A stretch of DNA of 64,000 nucleotides from an uncultured Dyadobacter sp. (GCF_946482605.1 NZ_CAMLSE010000006.1:1-64000), one strand, 5' to 3'. Shown: positions 37,592-47,831, numbered from the stretch's first letter. Notes: generated by a model not told the origin, from the sequence alone. Made by a program: numbers and translations.

Positions 37592-38923
37592 TCAGCGTGG
37601 ATTTTTCATTTCACCCTGTAAATAATTGATTACGCTATCGGTAAGGTCCTTGGCTGCGGAAGGCGAGTAGGGAGAGACGGTAGGCTCATATCCGCCATAT
37701 TTCAGCTCTTCTTCGGTGAGCAGGTAGCCGAGCCAGCCATTGGTGTAGCCAAAATAAAACGTGTGCGGGAAAGGGGAGCGCTCGCGGATCTCATTCGAGA
37801 TTTCGCAGAACAATTCAAGAGGGGCTCCCCATATAGCCAACTCTTCATTGATCTTCAAAAAACGCACGGGGAGTTTGACCAGATTCACACCTGCCTTACT
37901 GGTGCGCGTAAACGCCGCAAGTTCCTCCGGCCAGCCCAATCCGGTTTTACGGGGCGTTTCCACAGTAATCGCGGCAGATTTTAGCCGGATGTCGGAAGTA
38001 GTGGCAGTGAGTGCTTTGTTGGCATCCAGGATCTTGTCGCCAAGTAAAACCTGAAACTGCGCGAGATGTCCTGCTCCGGGACTTGGGTAGACACTGTAGA
38101 TCGGTGCGATATTTCCCGCTGCGCCATTGATGTACAACAAAGGTACACCGGTTTTACTCTCCACATATTCCGATACAATACCCGGTGCATCCCCACTGAT
38201 TTCCAGATTGGCGCCGCCCATGACCGTGCCATGCATGGCGTAGTTGGCGATCAGCGCCATCGGACTGCCGTCTGCTTTTTCAAGACGGAGCAGGCCGATC
38301 CGTCGGTCGACCGGACCATCGGGGTTCATGCCCAGTGAGGTTTTCCCATCAGCAAAGCGCGCCCGCCGGTTGATATTTGCCTGGGCGAAACCCCAGCCGA
38401 TCCCCAGTTTGGCAGGAGCCAAATTTTTGCGGGCCTCCGCGATGCCATCAATGAGTTTCTGCTCGACCATCGCTGTATAGGCCGTGTCGTACTCATGCTT
38501 GTAACGATCCCCCAGGAAGATTACCGGCAAACCGGGAGGGCCTACTTCGGGAGCGGAATGGGTATGGGTAAATGTCCACCAAAGATTAATAGGGCTCACT
38601 TTCTGCTCTTTTAAAAGGCGGGCGGAAACTTTGTCGTATTCGGCGGGCGATACGAGACAGATATCAGACGAAACGATAAAAAACTGTGTCGTGCCGTCAT
38701 CCAGGGCAATAATCCGGTGGTAGATCTTGTCGTGCACACCGGTAGACCGCCTGGCCTGGTAGCCCAGCAGCATCTGGGGATTATCGGGGGTAATGTCAAC
38801 CTTCACAACGGCCGCCCGGAAAACTCCGGCGCTGGCACCTGCACCGAAGACCTGGCACAACAGGAGAAGCGCCATTAGGCTGGTTTGCCAGGTTCCCGAA
38901 AAATATTTGGGTTTAGGATTCAT
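37592..38923 (-). CDS. Neutral/alkaline ceramidase-like hydrolase
   Basis: 443 residues with a signal peptide. The N-terminal domain of neutral ceramidases is evident: FRAAVVKVDITPDNPQMLLG, then the zinc motif FTHTHSAPE, NYAMHGTVMGG with a further histidine, and ISGDAPGIVSEYVE, the region that holds the active-site Ser in the family. The C-terminal Ig-like domain of true ceramidases is missing or short. Bacteroidota carry many such single-domain paralogues in sugar loci, whose substrates are unknown; an amide or ester hydrolase in the envelope is likely. Confidence 0.85.
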   Translation of the reverse strand: MNPKPKYFSGTWQTSLMALLLLCQVFGAGASAGVFRAAVVKVDITPDNPQMLLGYQARRSTGVHDKIYHRIIALDDGTTQFFIVSSDICLVSPAEYDKVSARLLKEQKVSPINLWWTFTHTHSAPEVGPPGLPVIFLGDRYKHEYDTAYTAMVEQKLIDGIAEARKNLAPAKLGIGWGFAQANINRRARFADGKTSLGMNPDGPVDRRIGLLRLEKADGSPMALIANYAMHGTVMGGANLEISGDAPGIVSEYVESKTGVPLLYINGAAGNIAPIYSVYPSPGAGHLAQFQVLLGDKILDANKALTATTSDIRLKSAAITVETPRKTGLGWPEELAAFTRTSKAGVNLVKLPVRFLKINEELAIWGAPLELFCEISNEIRERSPFPHTFYFGYTNGWLGYLLTEEELKYGGYEPTVSPYSPSAAKDLTDSVINYLQGEMKNPR

Positions 38924-38968
38924 GATGATTTTGGAGTTAGGAATATTGATTTCTTTATAAAAAAGCCG

Positions 38969-41900
38969 TCACTTGCCTTGTTTAAGGAAAAGCAGCAGGT
39001 CAGCCATATCCTCGGGGGTGATCTGGTTTTCCAATCCCGCCGGCATGACTGACATCCCCAATGCTTTGAGCGACTTGATGTTTTGTCTGGCAATGACCGT
39101 TTCCTGCCCGCCGTAATTCCGGATGGTCAATGCGGATGGTGTTTCCGTGGCGATCAGGCCCTGGATCGTTTCTCCCGTTTTCATTTCCACTGACCAGATA
39201 TCATAACCGTCAGCAATGGATTGGTTGGGGTTAAGAATATCGCCCATGATCGACTCCGGACGCCGGTTTCGGATCGTACCTAAGTCAGGGCCATACGGTG
39301 TCCCGGCTTTACCGCCGATCTGGTGACAGGCCGAGCAATTGTTGGTAAACACCTGTTTTCCTTTGTCGGCATTTCCTGTCATCGATAATGCCGGCATATA
39401 CTTTTTGATGACCTCCTGCCGGCCGTCGTCTTTTTTGGTGAGCAACGCACGCGAGCGGCTTTTCAGGGCGGCATTCCCCTGGGCCATCAACCCCACGCTG
39501 CGCGGCCAGCCAATGCTGGAAGGATCGATAATCTTCTTTTCCACGGCATCCAGCAGCAATGTTACCCGCGCATCATTGCCCATAAAAGTATTGATAGCCG
39601 CATTCCGGACGTCCGGGGTGAGGGACGGCCATTGTGCCACAGCAAACTCGCTCACTATTACACCGGGAATGGAAGCCAGCGTTTGGAGCGCGGCAAGCTG
39701 CACGGCGGTGGGCTCGGTCGGTGAGATGAGCCGTTCCAACAGCCCGGTATGTGCTTTGGGGTTATCCAATGCAAGGAAATTGATGGCGGCGATCCTGGTT
39801 TCAGGGGTTGATTTTTTGTCCAGTGCCGTTTTCGCAGATTTCTCGATAGCCGTTTTAATGGAAGTGGTTGCCGGCAGGCCGGTAATGCCCAACAGCCGGA
39901 TGCTGCCCTGGCGCACTGCGATGGAACTATTATTCAGTGCTGCACTGACCAATAAACTTTGGTCGGCTTTGAGCGCCGCCGCTGCTTCCTTATTATTTTT
40001 CAAACCCTGAGAAAGCCCCTGTAGCACAGCCGCCTGCCAGCCTGAATGAGGGCCGCTGCCTGGCTGTAAGGACTTTTGGACGGCCGATCGGATCTCTCCG
40101 GAAGTCCCTCCTGCGCCCGTCATCATACTGAGCCGCTCTACCAGAGCGTTGTAGGCCGGTTTATTTTTTTGAAATCGGTTCAATACGGCATTTAACAGGT
40201 TACTCTTCGCAGAAGGCACGGCAGAAAGGGCGGCGATCTGCATCCACGGGTCTTCCATGTCCCTGAAAAGCAGCTTCTCCCTGGCCTGGGCCGATTCAGG
40301 TGTATCGATTGAACCTAATGTGCAAAGCAGCTGAAAACGGACTTTTGCATGGGCATCATCCTGCAAGGCATAGAGTGCATTTTTCACCCCTGCGTCAAGA
40401 GCAAAAGCTTCCGACAATTTCACGGCGTTTTCCCGCACGCCCGCAGACCGGTCTTGCAATGCAGTGATGATCACCGATGGTTTCAGCAAGCCAAGCCCTT
40501 CCAGGGTCCAGAGTGCGTGCAGCCTCCCCACCGGATTTTTGTCCGAGATGGCCATTTGCTCCAATGATGCGGTTTCACTGGTCGCATTCCGGTCGGTGAG
40601 CAGACGCTGGGCGTTGCGACGCCACCAGATGTTAGGGTCGCCGAGCCTTTTCAGCAATTGCGCATTGCTCAGGTCCGCCGATTTCAGTTCTTTTGAAAGC
40701 GAATAGGGTTTTGTCCCTTTGGGCGTGATCCGATACAGCCGGCCTTTGTCGATGCCATTGTACAGGGCGCCGGATTTGACAACATCGTCGGCCATCCACT
40801 CGGGGTGCTCGATGATCTGCCGGTAATAGTCCACCACATACAGCGCACCATCCGGCCCGGTGTACATGTTGACCGGCCTGAACCAGGCATCTGTCGAGGC
40901 AAGGAATTCTTTATTCTGATACACTCGGCTACCGGTAAAAGTAGCGCCCTTATTGTGCAGCAGGTCTGCATGGACAATGTTACTAACCGGCTCGGCCACA
41001 AAAGCAATGCTATCGAAAGCCGCCGGAAAAAGCCCTCCCTGGTACACGGTAGTACCACAGGCGGAGGTGAACACGCCCACATCGGTCAGGAGTTGATTTT
41101 GAGGGTTTTGGGTAATTGGAAAAACCTCTGCGGCGGATCCGTGATCGGATATGGACTGCGTGGAGTTGGATACCAGCAGGCTTGGGTTCCGGTTGAGATA
41201 TGCCGATGAAATCACCTGATGGATCAAATGGTTAGCATTGCTCACAAGCATATAATGCCCCCAGGTATCAAATGAATGACCGAACTGTGTGTTGGCCGAA
41301 AGTATTTCCAGACCACTCCGGTCCGGGCGCATCCTCACGCTACGTCCCCGGGCGTTATCGGGAAGGCGCGGACTATCTTTTTTGCCAGGATAATACACAT
41401 CACCACCTCGGTCACCAAATTCGCTTTTAAAGGTCTGTGTGGACACCGCCGGTTCATGACCCAGATAGATCCAATTATCGAGTCCAAGGATCGGGTTGTT
41501 GAGGTTATGCTGGGGGTTCGACAATGCAAAACCGGTAATGAGCGTATCCTTTAAATCTGCTCTGCCGTCGCCGTCGGTATCTTCCAGATACAAAACATTC
41601 GGCGCGTCAGTTACCAGGATGCCCTTTTTCCATCTCATAACACCGGTAGGGAGCATAAGGCCTTCGGCAAAAACCTTGCTGTCGTCCATTTTCCCATCGC
41701 CGTCTGCGTCGGTCAGGAGTTTGATCTTGCCCGAGCCGCTTTTGTCGAGGGGGTAACCATGCATTTCCACCACGAACATCCGGCCATATTCGTCAATTTC
41801 CATAGCAACCGGATCGGCGATCAGCGGTTCGCTGGCGATCATTTCGATCTGGAAACCTTCGGCCAGCTGGAATGTGGCCAGCGCCTGTTCCGGTGGTACT

Positions 41901-41998
41901 TCGCGGGAGGAATCGGTTTTCGGGTTACCGCTCATGGCTACCAGCAGGCAGCAGAGGAGTAATGCAGTAAAGAGCTTAGGGGTAGTGGAGAAATTCAT
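38969..41998 (-). CDS. PVC-type propeller/HEAT/cytochrome c protein
   Basis: 1009 residues with a signal peptide. The N-terminal ~430 residues are a sugar-dehydrogenase-like beta-propeller of the membrane-bound dehydrogenase type (IADPVAMEIDEYGRMFVVEM, YTGPDGALYVVDYYRQ). The middle ~400 residues are HEAT-like helical repeats. The C-terminal ~130 residues are a c-type cytochrome with heme site Cys888-Ser-Ala-Cys891-His892 and an axial-Met region near MSVMPAGL. It likely passes electrons from a partner dehydrogenase; the GMC/subunit-3 pair is in the same operon. It is complete. Confidence 0.9.
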   Translation of the reverse strand: MNFSTTPKLFTALLLCCLLVAMSGNPKTDSSREVPPEQALATFQLAEGFQIEMIASEPLIADPVAMEIDEYGRMFVVEMHGYPLDKSGSGKIKLLTDADGDGKMDDSKVFAEGLMLPTGVMRWKKGILVTDAPNVLYLEDTDGDGRADLKDTLITGFALSNPQHNLNNPILGLDNWIYLGHEPAVSTQTFKSEFGDRGGDVYYPGKKDSPRLPDNARGRSVRMRPDRSGLEILSANTQFGHSFDTWGHYMLVSNANHLIHQVISSAYLNRNPSLLVSNSTQSISDHGSAAEVFPITQNPQNQLLTDVGVFTSACGTTVYQGGLFPAAFDSIAFVAEPVSNIVHADLLHNKGATFTGSRVYQNKEFLASTDAWFRPVNMYTGPDGALYVVDYYRQIIEHPEWMADDVVKSGALYNGIDKGRLYRITPKGTKPYSLSKELKSADLSNAQLLKRLGDPNIWWRRNAQRLLTDRNATSETASLEQMAISDKNPVGRLHALWTLEGLGLLKPSVIITALQDRSAGVRENAVKLSEAFALDAGVKNALYALQDDAHAKVRFQLLCTLGSIDTPESAQAREKLLFRDMEDPWMQIAALSAVPSAKSNLLNAVLNRFQKNKPAYNALVERLSMMTGAGGTSGEIRSAVQKSLQPGSGPHSGWQAAVLQGLSQGLKNNKEAAAALKADQSLLVSAALNNSSIAVRQGSIRLLGITGLPATTSIKTAIEKSAKTALDKKSTPETRIAAINFLALDNPKAHTGLLERLISPTEPTAVQLAALQTLASIPGVIVSEFAVAQWPSLTPDVRNAAINTFMGNDARVTLLLDAVEKKIIDPSSIGWPRSVGLMAQGNAALKSRSRALLTKKDDGRQEVIKKYMPALSMTGNADKGKQVFTNNCSACHQIGGKAGTPYGPDLGTIRNRRPESIMGDILNPNQSIADGYDIWSVEMKTGETIQGLIATETPSALTIRNYGGQETVIARQNIKSLKALGMSVMPAGLENQITPEDMADLLLFLKQGK

Positions 41999-42025
41999 TA
42001 ATTATATGTAGACAAAATGACATTA

Positions 42026-42952
42026 TTATTGATCAAATCTTTTGAAAAAGAGCAGCAGCTCCCGGTTCATCACCGGATTGCCGCAGCTTAATCCATGGTC
42101 TTCACTATCCATTTCACGCAGCTCACAATACCCGCCCGCATGTTGGATGTATTTTTGAAAACTGCGGGAAGCATGGACTTTAACTACCTTATCTCTGTTT
42201 CCGTGCCATATCTTGACCGGTACGGGATAAATTTTAACAGTATCCCGGCCATTGTAAAAAGTATTGATCCACAATGGGTTCCATCCGGTAATGCGCTTTG
42301 CGTCCCAGGTGTTTCCGGTCGGGTCACCGAAATGGTGGGTGGCGGCAATGGCTTTCCGGGTCGTTTTCAGCCACGGGTTTTGCCAGGCTTGTCCATACAG
42401 ATCAAGTACGGGACTGTACATGGCATGGGCTATTACGATGTTGCTATGCCGGTAAACAAAATTGACCGAAGAGCACCCACCCATTGAAAACCCTGCTACA
42501 AAAATCCTGGCATGCACATTATAGTTTTTCCGGATATGCTCGTATGCTTTGTGCGCTGCCTGCACCGACCAGCTTCCGCCCATATTTTCAACCAAGGGTC
42601 CTCCATTTACATCAAAAACAGCATATCCGTTGGCCAGCAAGCTATCTTGCAACGCGTACCGGTTCAAAAACCAGTCATTTTCTGAAACCCCGCCTCCCCC
42701 GCCGTGGGCCATCAATACCAGCCTGGTAGGTGCGCCGGTTTTACGATAGTTCGACGGTAATTTTAGTATCGCCCAATCGTGATAAATACTGTCGGAATCC
42801 TGCACGGTGCCGGATACCGATGCATTATCCGGAAATTTCAGGTTGATAGGTACGGTAAAATAATGATCTGCCTGCTGGCAGCGGCCTTCCGAGAACAGGG
42901 AAACACCTATCAGTACGAAAACAATGCGTAAAGTATGTTTGAATACATTCAT
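42026..42952 (-). CDS. Exported alpha/beta hydrolase, esterase-like
   Basis: 308 residues with a signal peptide (VLIGVSLFSEGRC). The nucleophile elbow is GFSMGGCSS, the oxyanion-side loop is MAHGGGGGV, and the end EDHGLSCG supplies the likely catalytic histidine. These features fit the prolyl-oligopeptidase/PHB-depolymerase-like esterases. It lies 3 bases after the gluconate-dehydrogenase-subunit-3-like gene. It may remove acyl groups from the imported glycan or glycolipid; the substrate is unproven. Confidence 0.82.
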   Translation of the reverse strand: MNVFKHTLRIVFVLIGVSLFSEGRCQQADHYFTVPINLKFPDNASVSGTVQDSDSIYHDWAILKLPSNYRKTGAPTRLVLMAHGGGGGVSENDWFLNRYALQDSLLANGYAVFDVNGGPLVENMGGSWSVQAAHKAYEHIRKNYNVHARIFVAGFSMGGCSSVNFVYRHSNIVIAHAMYSPVLDLYGQAWQNPWLKTTRKAIAATHHFGDPTGNTWDAKRITGWNPLWINTFYNGRDTVKIYPVPVKIWHGNRDKVVKVHASRSFQKYIQHAGGYCELREMDSEDHGLSCGNPVMNRELLLFFKRFDQ

Positions 42953-42955
42953 TGA

Positions 42956-43498
42956 TTACCAGGGACGTTCAGTAGTGCAACCATCGTACCGGCCCGGCGC
43001 CGGATTGTACTTTAAAAACTGAGTGGCACCGACCTCCGAGGTATAAAAGCCTGCTAACGTCAGTTCCTTCATCATCCGGAAATAATGAACAGGCTGGTCT
43101 CCCTTCCTTTTCGACATATAATCCTTTGCTTCCTGGTCCAGCTTGGTTAGAAAAGCGGTGCGCTGGGCTTGGGTGGCATGCATAAAACTTTTACCGTTTT
43201 CCTGCTTGCAACGTTGTTCGAGCGTAGCCATACCTTCTGTAAAAACCTTTCGGTCGGCGGGAGTATAGCAGTCTTTCACAATGACCGACATAAATGAACC
43301 GACATCGGCCTCCTTTGCTCCGGGACTGTCTGTTTTCGGCCAGATCGTTTCACCCACTTCATTTAGGAAGGCGATTTGGTCTTTGTCGAACAAGCCCTTA
43401 CCTGCAAGCGTAAACCCGCTATTCAGCAAGGCGCTGGCTCCTACGAAAGCGCCTCCAAGCATGTAGCTGACTTTTTCAAGTGCTTCTCTTCTGTTCAT
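42956..43498 (-). CDS. Gluconate 2-dehydrogenase subunit 3 family protein
   Basis: 180 residues. The N terminus MNRREALEKVSYMLGGAFVG is Tat-like (twin Arg then hydrophobic). The body LNEVGETIWPKTDSPGAKEADV and ending NPAPGRYDGCT fit the family. Such small subunits are needed for export and activity of GMC-type flavin dehydrogenases, including gluconate 2-dehydrogenase and FAD glucoside 3-dehydrogenases. It begins 7 bases after the GMC gene, so it is its partner. Confidence 0.9.
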   Translation of the reverse strand: MNRREALEKVSYMLGGAFVGASALLNSGFTLAGKGLFDKDQIAFLNEVGETIWPKTDSPGAKEADVGSFMSVIVKDCYTPADRKVFTEGMATLEQRCKQENGKSFMHATQAQRTAFLTKLDQEAKDYMSKRKGDQPVHYFRMMKELTLAGFYTSEVGATQFLKYNPAPGRYDGCTTERPW

Positions 43499-43505
43499 GA
43501 TATGA

Positions 43506-45185
43506 TTAGCGTAAGTTTCCTTTTCTCATTTCTTTGGTTGCATAATCGACCGCGCGGGCTGTCAAAGCCATATAAGTGACTGACGGGCCCGGCGTACATC
43601 CCGAAGAGCATACTGAGGAACCGTCGGTAATGAACAGGTTGCTAACCTCATGCATCTGGTTCCATTGATTGAGTACCGAAGTTTTCGGGTCTTTACCCAT
43701 TCTGGCTGTCCCGGTTTCGTGGATACAGGAACCCGGAATTTTGCCCCGGTCGTAAGTGGTAATGTTTTTGAGCCCGCCCATTTCCAGTATTTCCGCTGCG
43801 CTGTTCATGGCGTCTTTGCCCAGGGCTTTTTCGTTTTCCCTGAACTCACAATCAATCACCAGCACCGGCATGCCGAACTTGTCCTTATTTTCTTTATGCA
43901 AAGTGACTTTGTTGTCATAATAAGGCAGGTGTTCCCCCCAGGCTGTAATGGACATGCTCCAGTCGGTCGACTCTGTGAGTGCGTCCTTAAACTGAACGCC
44001 AATGCCATCCGCCCAACCAACTCTTCCTCTGCCGGCACCGCCCTGGTAAGTAAAGCCTCTCACATAATCGGTCCGTTCCGTTTCCTTGCTGATGTTCCTG
44101 AAACGCGGGACGAATACGCCGGTTGGCCGGTTGCCGAAAGTGTACCGGTCTTTGAATCCCTCATAGGTACCGGAAGCGCCCATTCCATACGGCATGTCCA
44201 TCAGGTTATGCCCGACCTGGCCGCTGGCGTTGCCTAACCCGTTTGGAAAAGCGTCCGAAACCGAATTCAGGAGGATAGCCGTGGTGTTTAGGGTAGACGC
44301 ATTCAGGAAGATGATTTTTGCATAATACTCATGCTCTTCCATGGTTTCGGAGTCAATGATGCGGACTCCTTTCGCCCGGCGCTTTTCTTTGTCATAAATG
44401 ATTTCCCGAACAACAGAAAAAGGGCGCAATGTCATGTTCCCGGTTTCGGCGGCTGCCGGGAGCGTGGCTGAATTGGTACTGAAATAACCCCCGTAGCTGC
44501 AACCGCTCTCACATTTGGCACGAAACTGGCACGGACCCCGCTTGCCGATCTGGCGCGTGTGGTTTGCGGTGCGTCCGTTGATGATCAGGCGGCTGCCACC
44601 GAAGCCTTTCTTTACGCGTTCGGCCACCATTTTTTCGACGCAGTTCATGTCCATTGGAGGCTGATAGATTCCGTCCGGTAAATGCGCAAGTCCTTCGCGC
44701 TGACCGCTGATACCGACAAACGGTTCCACGTAATCGTACCAGGGGGCAATATCCTTGTATCGGATCGGCCAGTCCACACCATGACCATCCTTTGCATTGG
44801 CTTCAAAGTCGATCTCGCTGCGACGATAACATTGCCGGCCCCACAAAAGGCTGCGCCCTCCGACCTGGTACCCTCGCGCCCATTCAAATGGCTTTACCTG
44901 CTCGTAAGGCTGGTCCAGGTCATTGACAAAAAACTTCCTGGACACTTCATTGTAATTGTACACGCCACTTTGCACCGGACTGATCCGCCGGTCCTCCTGG
45001 GTCACGCGCCCCCGGTGTTCGAGCTCCCAGGGTGCTTTCATATCTTCGTAATCAATGATGTGTTTAACATCCCTCCCTCTTTCCAGAACAAGCGTTTTTA
45101 ACCCTTTTTCACAGAGTTCCTTCGCTGCCCAGCCCCCGCTGATCCCCGTGCCGACGACGATCGCGTCGTATGTGATGTCTTTCAT
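43506..45185 (-). CDS. GMC-family FAD oxidoreductase
   Basis: 559 residues without its own signal peptide. The FAD loop DAIVVGTGISGGWAAKELCE starts at residue 7. YQVGGRSLLWGRQCYR and a cysteine-rich stretch GPCQFRAKCESGCSYGGYFS are typical of the glucoside/gluconate dehydrogenase branch. The C-terminal active-site region includes SCIHETGTARMG and VCSSGCTPGPSVTYMALTARA. It probably crosses the membrane by riding on the Tat-type small subunit encoded next. It likely oxidises a sugar hydroxyl and delivers electrons to a cytochrome c. Confidence 0.92.
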   Translation of the reverse strand: MKDITYDAIVVGTGISGGWAAKELCEKGLKTLVLERGRDVKHIIDYEDMKAPWELEHRGRVTQEDRRISPVQSGVYNYNEVSRKFFVNDLDQPYEQVKPFEWARGYQVGGRSLLWGRQCYRRSEIDFEANAKDGHGVDWPIRYKDIAPWYDYVEPFVGISGQREGLAHLPDGIYQPPMDMNCVEKMVAERVKKGFGGSRLIINGRTANHTRQIGKRGPCQFRAKCESGCSYGGYFSTNSATLPAAAETGNMTLRPFSVVREIIYDKEKRRAKGVRIIDSETMEEHEYYAKIIFLNASTLNTTAILLNSVSDAFPNGLGNASGQVGHNLMDMPYGMGASGTYEGFKDRYTFGNRPTGVFVPRFRNISKETERTDYVRGFTYQGGAGRGRVGWADGIGVQFKDALTESTDWSMSITAWGEHLPYYDNKVTLHKENKDKFGMPVLVIDCEFRENEKALGKDAMNSAAEILEMGGLKNITTYDRGKIPGSCIHETGTARMGKDPKTSVLNQWNQMHEVSNLFITDGSSVCSSGCTPGPSVTYMALTARAVDYATKEMRKGNLR

Positions 45186-45227
45186 GAATTTGCTGTTTTT
45201 AAAGATTTAGGAATAGGAAGAAGGTCC

Positions 45228-46139
45228 TTAGGCGCGCAGGGTTTTATAAAAGTCTCGGAAAGTAGCTGTGTTGAATCCTTGCTTTTTTGCGTAATCAAAA
45301 GTCAGATCGAGCACTTTCATGTGTTTATCCATCCGGCCGATTGACCAGGGATGCCATGCGAGCGTCAGGTGCTTTTTGTTTTGTTTTCTTGCCAAATCCA
45401 AAAAGCATTGATTCACCAGAAACTCTTCTTTGGGTGTCTTCACGAAACCTTTCGGTACGGCAGCATCCGGCCAAATGGAAGGCCATTGCAGGACTTTTAC
45501 CTTGCTTACATCGGTATGCCCTTTCAAAATGTTTTCGTGCCAGCCGTGCTTGGGGATTTCTGTTATACCTGCGAAGCCATCTTTTTCATAAGTGAACGAT
45601 TCCAGGATGGGTGCTGGTAATGAGTAGTCGGGACCCCAGCACATGCTGCTTGTGTATTTGTAACCAGCCTCCTGTACGAGTTCCAGGATATGTTTTTGAT
45701 TTTTAAAACCATCGGTGTAGGCATACGGGGCCGCGAAGCCGGTCAGTCCTTTGCCGAATATATCTTCGAGTTTCTTTTTACTATCGACAATCTCTACCCG
45801 CGGGTTGCCTACAGAGTTGGCCAGCGGATGCGCCATCACGACCTGGTGGTTGTAGGAATGGCTGCCCACTTCGAAAAGCGGATTGTCCAGAAGTCTGACG
45901 ACCCGCTGCTTATTGGAATCGTTGATGATGCTCGCAACTACGAAGAATGTGGCCGGCATCTGGTGCTTGATATGCATATTTACAATCGTTTCCAGGTATT
46001 CCAGACAGTTTTTACTTTCGGTGTCGTAATTGGCTATAAACGTTGTCCCCGCTTTATGCTGTGAAAAGGCGGCCGACGGAAGTATGGACGCACCTGCCGT
46101 GCCCACAACTGCGTTTTGGATAAAGGATCTCCGGTTCAT
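45228..46139 (-). CDS. Polysaccharide deacetylase family protein
   Basis: 303 residues with a twin-Arg N terminus (MNRRSFIQNAVVGTAGASIL). NodB features are FIANYDTESKN, where family members have Asp-Asp, and EVGSHSYNHQVV with H-x3-H. Downstream are APYAYTDGF and LTLAWHPWS, which match the later metal and substrate motifs. It is a second deacetylase-type gene in the operon but without a binding domain, and the first Asp pair is altered to YDTES, so catalytic details may differ from the protein at 36295. Confidence 0.85.
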   Translation of the reverse strand: MNRRSFIQNAVVGTAGASILPSAAFSQHKAGTTFIANYDTESKNCLEYLETIVNMHIKHQMPATFFVVASIINDSNKQRVVRLLDNPLFEVGSHSYNHQVVMAHPLANSVGNPRVEIVDSKKKLEDIFGKGLTGFAAPYAYTDGFKNQKHILELVQEAGYKYTSSMCWGPDYSLPAPILESFTYEKDGFAGITEIPKHGWHENILKGHTDVSKVKVLQWPSIWPDAAVPKGFVKTPKEEFLVNQCFLDLARKQNKKHLTLAWHPWSIGRMDKHMKVLDLTFDYAKKQGFNTATFRDFYKTLRA

Positions 46140-46160
46140 GGGTTTGATCTGATGTAGTTT

Positions 46161-47819
46161 TTAATTGTCTCCGTACTCAGGGTTGTTAACCAGCTTCTTG
46201 TTGCGGTCCATCGCGGTTCTCGGGATCGGCAGCAGGTAATTTTTGGCAGGATCAAAAGCCCTGTTGTTACCGCCTGTTTCTACTATGGTGTACTTCTTCA
46301 CGCCATTCACCTTTTCAATTTTCATTGTGTGAACGGTTTGAGGGATCAGTTTCTCAGCCAGTTTCAGGCGTATCAGGTCGGGCCAGCGTTTGTCTTCGAA
46401 GCAGAGCTCTACTCTTCTTTCCCTTTGAATAGCCACGCGCATTTGTGCCTGCGTCAGGCCGGTTTTCAATGCAGGCAATTCCACCCGTGCCCTTATGGCA
46501 TTCACCGCTTCATACACGGAAGCATCCGGTCCCACTGCTTCATTTTGCGCCTCGGCATAGCTCAGTAGCACTTCCGCGTACCTGAAGATCACCCAGTTGG
46601 CGCTGCTCAGGTAATTCCAGCCATTGATATAATACTGACTTTCAATGGCTTTTCGCGGATGGTATACGGTGGCGGGGCGATTGGTACTGCCGAAGTTCAG
46701 GTCGAGTTCGTTCAGGCTTCCGGAGCCCGTCCAGTAGACCGCTTCCTGGCCCATAAAGAGTGAGCCGTCGTAAATGATATCCTGATAAAAGCGCTTTTCA
46801 CGGTTTTCATAAGGTTTTTGAGGGTTATAGCCGGAAGCCGGGTCTGTGATGAGAAGACCGTTTGCCATCGTGTATTCGTCCACGAGTTCCTGGGTTACAT
46901 TTACCCCTGACCAGGAATTCTGCGTACCGCCGACCACGCCAATCGGCTGCAGTCCGGAACGGCTGTTACCGATCGAGGTACCGCCCAGGTAGCTTTTGTC
47001 GAATATGACTTCTGAATTTCTATTATTGCTTTCAAAAAGCATGGTTTCACGATCCGGGAAAAGCGTATAGGCTTTTAAATCCATGACCTGCTTGTTGGTT
47101 GCCGCCGCCAAAGCCCATCTGGCTTTGTCATTGGCCGGATTTTTAAGCGGGCCCGCATTGAACAGTTCGCACCATGCTTTTAAGGTCAAAGCTGCACCTT
47201 TGCCAGCCCTGGATCCGCCTGGTTTCACGGGCAGGTCGTTGGCAATGGCTGCACATTCATCCACGATAAATTTAAAAGTCTCTTCATCGGTGTTCCGTGC
47301 CCTGAAAATCTCCTCGCCCTGGGTATTCCTGTCCAGTACATCGGTAATGATGGGTACGCCGCCGTAGGTGGTCCAGAGGAGCGAGTAAAAATAAGCGCGT
47401 AAAAATTTCGCTTCGGCGATCCTTAACTTTTTCCAGGCTGGGTCCAGACTGGAAGCTTCGGCTTTGGAAATAAAAACATTGCATTTGCGGACATTGGTAA
47501 ATTGCGCCCACTGCTGAAGATTGGAAGTCGTACCCGGTGTTTCGATACCGAGTACGTACAGTGACCTGCTGCCCGCCCACAGATACTGGCTGATCGTGTT
47601 ATCGGTGTAGTTGTCGCCATGATCGAAAAAATCGATAGGCCCGCGGATACTTCCGTAGATACCATTCAAAAAAAGGTCTGCATTACCCTTGTCCGACCAG
47701 AGGGTAGCATCGGCGACCCGGTCCTTGGGGATGACATCCAGATAATCCTGGCAGGAAAACAGGGCGGTCAAGAGCAGAAAACAAACTGATGTACAGCTGA
47801 ATTTTATATGAGTTCTCAT
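46161..47819 (-). CDS. susD: SusD/RagB-family outer-membrane lipoprotein
   Basis: 552 residues with a lipobox (LLTALFSCQDYLDVIPKD), surface-exposed. The SusD pattern is clear: ATLWSDKGNADLFLNGIYGS, tetratricopeptide-like helices, and the C-terminal NAIRARVELPALKTGL with the RERRVELCFEDKRWPDLIRL box. SusD binds the substrate and forms a lid on SusC. It begins 12 bases after susC, and the oxidoreductase and deacetylase genes follow within short gaps. The symbol denotes family, not the starch function. Confidence 0.93.
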   Translation of the reverse strand: MRTHIKFSCTSVCFLLLTALFSCQDYLDVIPKDRVADATLWSDKGNADLFLNGIYGSIRGPIDFFDHGDNYTDNTISQYLWAGSRSLYVLGIETPGTTSNLQQWAQFTNVRKCNVFISKAEASSLDPAWKKLRIAEAKFLRAYFYSLLWTTYGGVPIITDVLDRNTQGEEIFRARNTDEETFKFIVDECAAIANDLPVKPGGSRAGKGAALTLKAWCELFNAGPLKNPANDKARWALAAATNKQVMDLKAYTLFPDRETMLFESNNRNSEVIFDKSYLGGTSIGNSRSGLQPIGVVGGTQNSWSGVNVTQELVDEYTMANGLLITDPASGYNPQKPYENREKRFYQDIIYDGSLFMGQEAVYWTGSGSLNELDLNFGSTNRPATVYHPRKAIESQYYINGWNYLSSANWVIFRYAEVLLSYAEAQNEAVGPDASVYEAVNAIRARVELPALKTGLTQAQMRVAIQRERRVELCFEDKRWPDLIRLKLAEKLIPQTVHTMKIEKVNGVKKYTIVETGGNNRAFDPAKNYLLPIPRTAMDRNKKLVNNPEYGDN

Positions 47820-47831
47820 GTGACGATACGT

